From Membranihabitans maritimus (GTDB taxonomy: Bacteria; Bacteroidota; Bacteroidia; Chitinophagales; Saprospiraceae), in contig NZ_JAJSLW010000004.1 in NCBI RefSeq assembly GCF_021729145.1, forward strand, positions 124,001-188,000: a stretch of 64,000 bases of DNA, given 5' to 3'. A program made the position numbers and the translations under genes. Below the pieces are notes generated by a model, which did no database searches, was not told the origin of the DNA, and saw nothing but the letters and a program-made list of their open reading frames with translations. The first letter of the stretch is position 1; each line of letters opens with the position of its first letter. Shown piece after piece: positions 61,569 to 64,000 of the stretch.

Positions 61569-62315
61569 TCAGTTTATCTTCAATTCCGCATGAAATGGAA
61601 CATAATAAAACAGTCCATCTTTCATTTCAGTAGTCCTACATTTCAATACAAACTTATTCTCATCTATCCATTTCCCGGCATCGGGAGCCCACCGAACGGG
61701 TTCATAACTTCCTAAAAGCTCCAAATGTCCGTTATTGTTTTGGAATAATTGAAATCCATTCCAATTATACCCTGCAGAAATATCCCCACTTGTTGAGATC
61801 ATGTAGTGACCATCCGGGGAGAAATACGGCCTTCCAAAAAGATGTGTGACTTTACCGGTATTATAATTTACTATGTCGTATCTATTCCCTTCACTGTACT
61901 GCACACGGACGGAATAATATCCGTGGTCCCGAAAGAAATATTCAAATGTAAAACTTTCACTATCTGATTTAGGATGAGGGGTAAGAATTATCCAAGCTCC
62001 ATTACTTAACTTGAGATGAAGTCCTTTTGTGTCTTTTTTGAAAATATCACCATATGTTTTCATTTGATGTTTTTCAATGGCCAAAGCTCTCCTGTAATAA
62101 TTAGCATTTGATTGGATCAATGTATCTAAAATTTCAGGGGCGATAAAATATTCGTCAAAAGCAACCGGCTCTGTATTCTTTAAAGTGATCTCAACAGTGT
62201 CCGAAAAGGTAAGCATTGTATCTAAGGTTTTGGGCTCAAACCACCTGGAATTTTGTTGGGCTTTGGTACTTCCAACAAAATTACTCAAGACAAAAAGAAA
62301 TAGTAAGAATCTCAT
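61569..62315 (-). CDS. Secreted protein of unknown function
   Basis: 248 residues with a signal peptide (MRFLLFLFVLSNFVGSTKAQ). The body is rich in beta-strand-like segments with repeated Tyr/Trp/Asn (NGAWIILTPHPKSDSESFTFEYFFRDHGYYSVRVQYSEGNRYDIVNYNTGKVTHLFGRPYFSPDGHYMIS, then SYEPVRWAPDAGKWIDENKFVLK), suggesting a WD-like or half-propeller fold. The spacing FGRPYFSPDGHYMIS and YEPVRWAPDAGKW resembles TolB/PD40-type repeats. I do not recognise a named family. It converges with the GTPase gene. Confidence 0.65.
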   Translation of the reverse strand: MRFLLFLFVLSNFVGSTKAQQNSRWFEPKTLDTMLTFSDTVEITLKNTEPVAFDEYFIAPEILDTLIQSNANYYRRALAIEKHQMKTYGDIFKKDTKGLHLKLSNGAWIILTPHPKSDSESFTFEYFFRDHGYYSVRVQYSEGNRYDIVNYNTGKVTHLFGRPYFSPDGHYMISTSGDISAGYNWNGFQLFQNNNGHLELLGSYEPVRWAPDAGKWIDENKFVLKCRTTEMKDGLFYYVPFHAELKIN

Positions 62316-62396
62316 TAGATGAAATATAGCATTAATTTTGATAAGGAGTAAAGATAAAGAGATTGCAAAATTTCTAAATTACTGCTTATTTGAACT

Positions 62397-62624
62397 TTAG
62401 AGGAGATCCTTACTTTTCTCAAACCACTCCAAATACCCCTGTACCTGGGAAGCCAGAAAATAAAGGAAGGTTCAGTAGTCGGTATTCCCCTTTTTGAGTA
62501 GAAAAGGCATGGTAAATCCGGATTTTTCTGTCGCCTCGGCAATCTCTCTATAAGCAGGTGGATTGGGCTGACAAATTTCTTCGACCATGGCTTTAATGTT
62601 AGTATTTGAAACATCAATGTTTAT
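62397..62624 (-). pseudogene. Remnant of an O-methyltransferase gene
   Basis: In the gap between two genes one frame reads INIDVSNTNIKAMVEEICQP then NPPAYREIAEATEKSGFTMPFLLKKGNTDY, TGA at 62474-62472, then TFLYFLASQVQGYLEWFEKS and a stop at 62397. The part NPPAYREIAEATEKSGFTM matches the N-terminus of small class-I O-methyltransferases (QPNPPAY...E...ATEKLGFNM), but the following SAM-binding domain is absent. It follows an intact methyltransferase and may be debris of a neighbouring homologue. The second piece was not identified. Confidence 0.4.
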
Positions 62625-63381
62625 GGGCTAATATTCTCAGTCTTTTGTAATCCGCATACCACTTCCTATCGTGAAATAATTCGGGTTTTACATCTTCCTG
62701 TACTTCGTGAATAATTTCAGCGCGATCTTTTTCATCCACACCTGCAAAAAAACCATCCCCAAACATATTCAGCCAATCCATTATCCCTGTCGCTTCATCC
62801 GCCAATTCCGTAGGGCGGTCATAATGTTGAGCGACCAATACCCTAAATCCCACATTCTCTAAAACGGCAGCATACGCACCCATAGTCGGAAAATACCAGG
62901 GGAAAAAACGGCTTTGCTCCAGATATCCCTTTTTGGAAAGCAACTTTTGCAAAGAATTTGTTATTGTCTCTACATTGCCGTGCCCCCCCATTTCAATAAC
63001 CAACCTGCCGCCTTCATTCAGGTTATCATACATGCATCTTGCTGCTTCCTTGTATTTCTTCACCCAGTGCAGCGCCGCATTGGAAAATATGGCATCAAAA
63101 GGTTTGTCTAATGAGAAATTTGAAGCATCCATAACCCGAAAATCAATATCAGGATAACTTTTCCTTGCATCCTCGATCATTTCAGGAGAATTATCTATTC
63201 CGACAACATCTGTGGTGAATTTTGAAATTGCATCAGTCAATTGCCCAGCTCCGCAACCCAGGTCAAGAATACGCTCGTTTTTCTTCGGTTGCAATAGATC
63301 GATCAGCCCTCTTCCATAATTGAAAACAAATGCGTGCTTGTTGTTGTAGAAACCAGGGTTCCAGGTTAATGTATGTTCCAT
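62614..63381 (-). CDS. SAM-dependent methyltransferase (trans-aconitate methyltransferase-like)
   Basis: 255 residues. Class I Rossmann fold: motif I ILDLGCGAGQLTDAI near residue 38, motif post-I VVGIDNSPEMIEDARKSYPDIDF, motif II FDAIFSNAALHWVKKYKEAARCMYDNLNEGGRLVIEMGG. The WNPGFYNNKHAFVFNYGRGLIDLL start and the later YFPTMGAYAAVLENVGFRV are characteristic of the Tam-like group. The natural substrate is unknown. Convergent with an AlkA-type gene on the far side. Confidence 0.9.
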   Translation of the reverse strand: MEHTLTWNPGFYNNKHAFVFNYGRGLIDLLQPKKNERILDLGCGAGQLTDAISKFTTDVVGIDNSPEMIEDARKSYPDIDFRVMDASNFSLDKPFDAIFSNAALHWVKKYKEAARCMYDNLNEGGRLVIEMGGHGNVETITNSLQKLLSKKGYLEQSRFFPWYFPTMGAYAAVLENVGFRVLVAQHYDRPTELADEATGIMDWLNMFGDGFFAGVDEKDRAEIIHEVQEDVKPELFHDRKWYADYKRLRILAHKH

Positions 63382-63562
63382 GATTAAATTTTTAATTTCA
63401 ATCCCAACTTACTACTTAATAATCAACTAAATATATCCCTTCTTCACATTCATTACAGAATCTACAAAAGCAATATAATCCATAATTAACTGACAATCAG
63501 AAAAATAAAAACAATCATTTTAGGCACTCTAAATTTTAAATAAATTCTTACATTCAGTTATT

Positions 63563-64000
63563 ATGAATCCATTGATCCTAAAACACCTATCCAAAGACCC
63601 CATCCTCCAAGAACTAATTTCAAAAACCCCGGAACTCAAGCCCCGGTCCGCACAGCCCTCGGTCTATGAAGCGCTGCTCCGCTCAATCAATTTCCAACAG
63701 CTTTCAGGAAAATCTGCTTCCGCAATTCACGGTCGATTTTTAGAATTATTCCCCAATCAATATCCAGAGCCAAAAAGTATTATTGATACACCTCAGGAAA
63801 TCTTGAAAAGTGCAGGCCTTTCAAGACAAAAACTGGGATACATCCAGAACGTAGCGCACTTTTTTATTGATAAAAACCTGATGAACCACGATTGGCAAAA
63901 AGAAACGGATGAAACGATCATTAAACAATTAACGAAAATCAAAGGAGTTGGGCAATGGACAGTCGAAATGATTTTAATGTTTACACTAAAACGTCCCGAT
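63563..64000 (+). CDS. DNA-3-methyladenine glycosylase (AlkA-type, HhH-GPD), truncated by the window edge
   Basis: Open frame from ATG 63563 to the window end (146 codons). MNPLILKHLSKDPILQELISKTP, then YEALLRSINFQQLSGKSASAIHGRFLELF, SAGLSRQKLGYIQNVAHFF, and the helix-hairpin-helix QLTKIKGVGQWTVEMILMF. This is the beginning of an AlkA-like base-excision glycosylase that removes alkylated purines; the catalytic Asp should lie just past the edge (after KRPD). Family is clear. Confidence 0.92.
   Translation, partial: MNPLILKHLSKDPILQELISKTPELKPRSAQPSVYEALLRSINFQQLSGKSASAIHGRFLELFPNQYPEPKSIIDTPQEILKSAGLSRQKLGYIQNVAHFFIDKNLMNHDWQKETDETIIKQLTKIKGVGQWTVEMILMFTLKRPD

Noticed and set aside
62315-62617. 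100-codon minus-strand ORF between the secreted unknown and the methyltransferase
   Set aside because: No recognisable motif; the protein-like text lies in a different frame and is interrupted.

Overview
The window comes from a Bacteroidota genome, probably a free-living or marine lineage. The signs are a SusC/SusD pair with an ECF sigma factor and FecR-type anti-sigma factor, a type IX secretion (T9SS) C-terminal sorting domain, CstA, an HYC_CC_PP-type protein in a copper operon, a DUF4954 protein beside glmS, low GC content, and few Shine-Dalgarno sites. I see no rRNA, tRNA or CRISPR array.

Region 1 (1-5861): the end of a RecG-like/AlbA-type regulator, whose stop codon lies in an 11-bp tandem repeat; a PhnA-domain protein; a HAD phosphatase; a two-gene periplasmic sugar dehydrogenase (GMC subunit plus gluconate-2-dehydrogenase subunit-3 protein); and a Uma2-type nuclease.

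Region 2 (6184-32244): a large carbohydrate-utilisation locus. A plus-strand operon encodes a HUMPS-family decarboxylase/aldolase-like protein, a zinc alcohol dehydrogenase, an SDR and a sugar isomerase, and ends at a terminator beside a 184-bp MITE-like element. The minus strand holds, in transcription order, an ECF sigma factor, FecR, SusC, SusD, two related lipoprotein/secreted proteins of an unrecognised repeat family, a sulfatase, a decayed REP-associated transposase, two extracytoplasmic FAD oxidoreductases that flank a pair of paralogous proteins with a flavinylation-like D-x-x-T-G-A-T motif, and CstA. The layout suggests sigma/FecR-induced uptake of a sulfated glycan, extracytoplasmic oxidation of its sugars, and cytoplasmic processing. 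The FAD/TGAT gene set and the repeat-family proteins are the best candidates for undescribed biology.

Region 3 (32816-38684): a T9SS cargo protein, a ROK kinase, a GH20 hexosaminidase and a DUF5009 membrane acyltransferase, probably for amino-sugar use. REP hairpins lie between the ROK and GH20 genes.

Region 4 (38686-49274): copper/heavy-metal resistance. A CopB-type P-ATPase and a MOSC protein are followed by a minus-strand operon (HYC_CC_PP protein, CusA, CusC, CusB, metal-binding lipoprotein) that continues into two very short Cys-containing ORFs.

Region 5 (49570-64000): a decayed DUF4143 ATPase, a MATE exporter, a TonB siderophore-type receptor, glmS with DUF4954, an HTH (HigA-like) fragment touching a tandem-domain GDPD protein, a degenerate small GTPase, a secreted unknown, a methyltransferase with an adjacent methyltransferase remnant, and the start of an AlkA-type glycosylase cut by the window edge.

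Gene decay recurs: an amber-interrupted nucleotidyltransferase, a frameshifted transposase, two DUF4143 remnants, a truncated antitoxin and a methyltransferase fragment.
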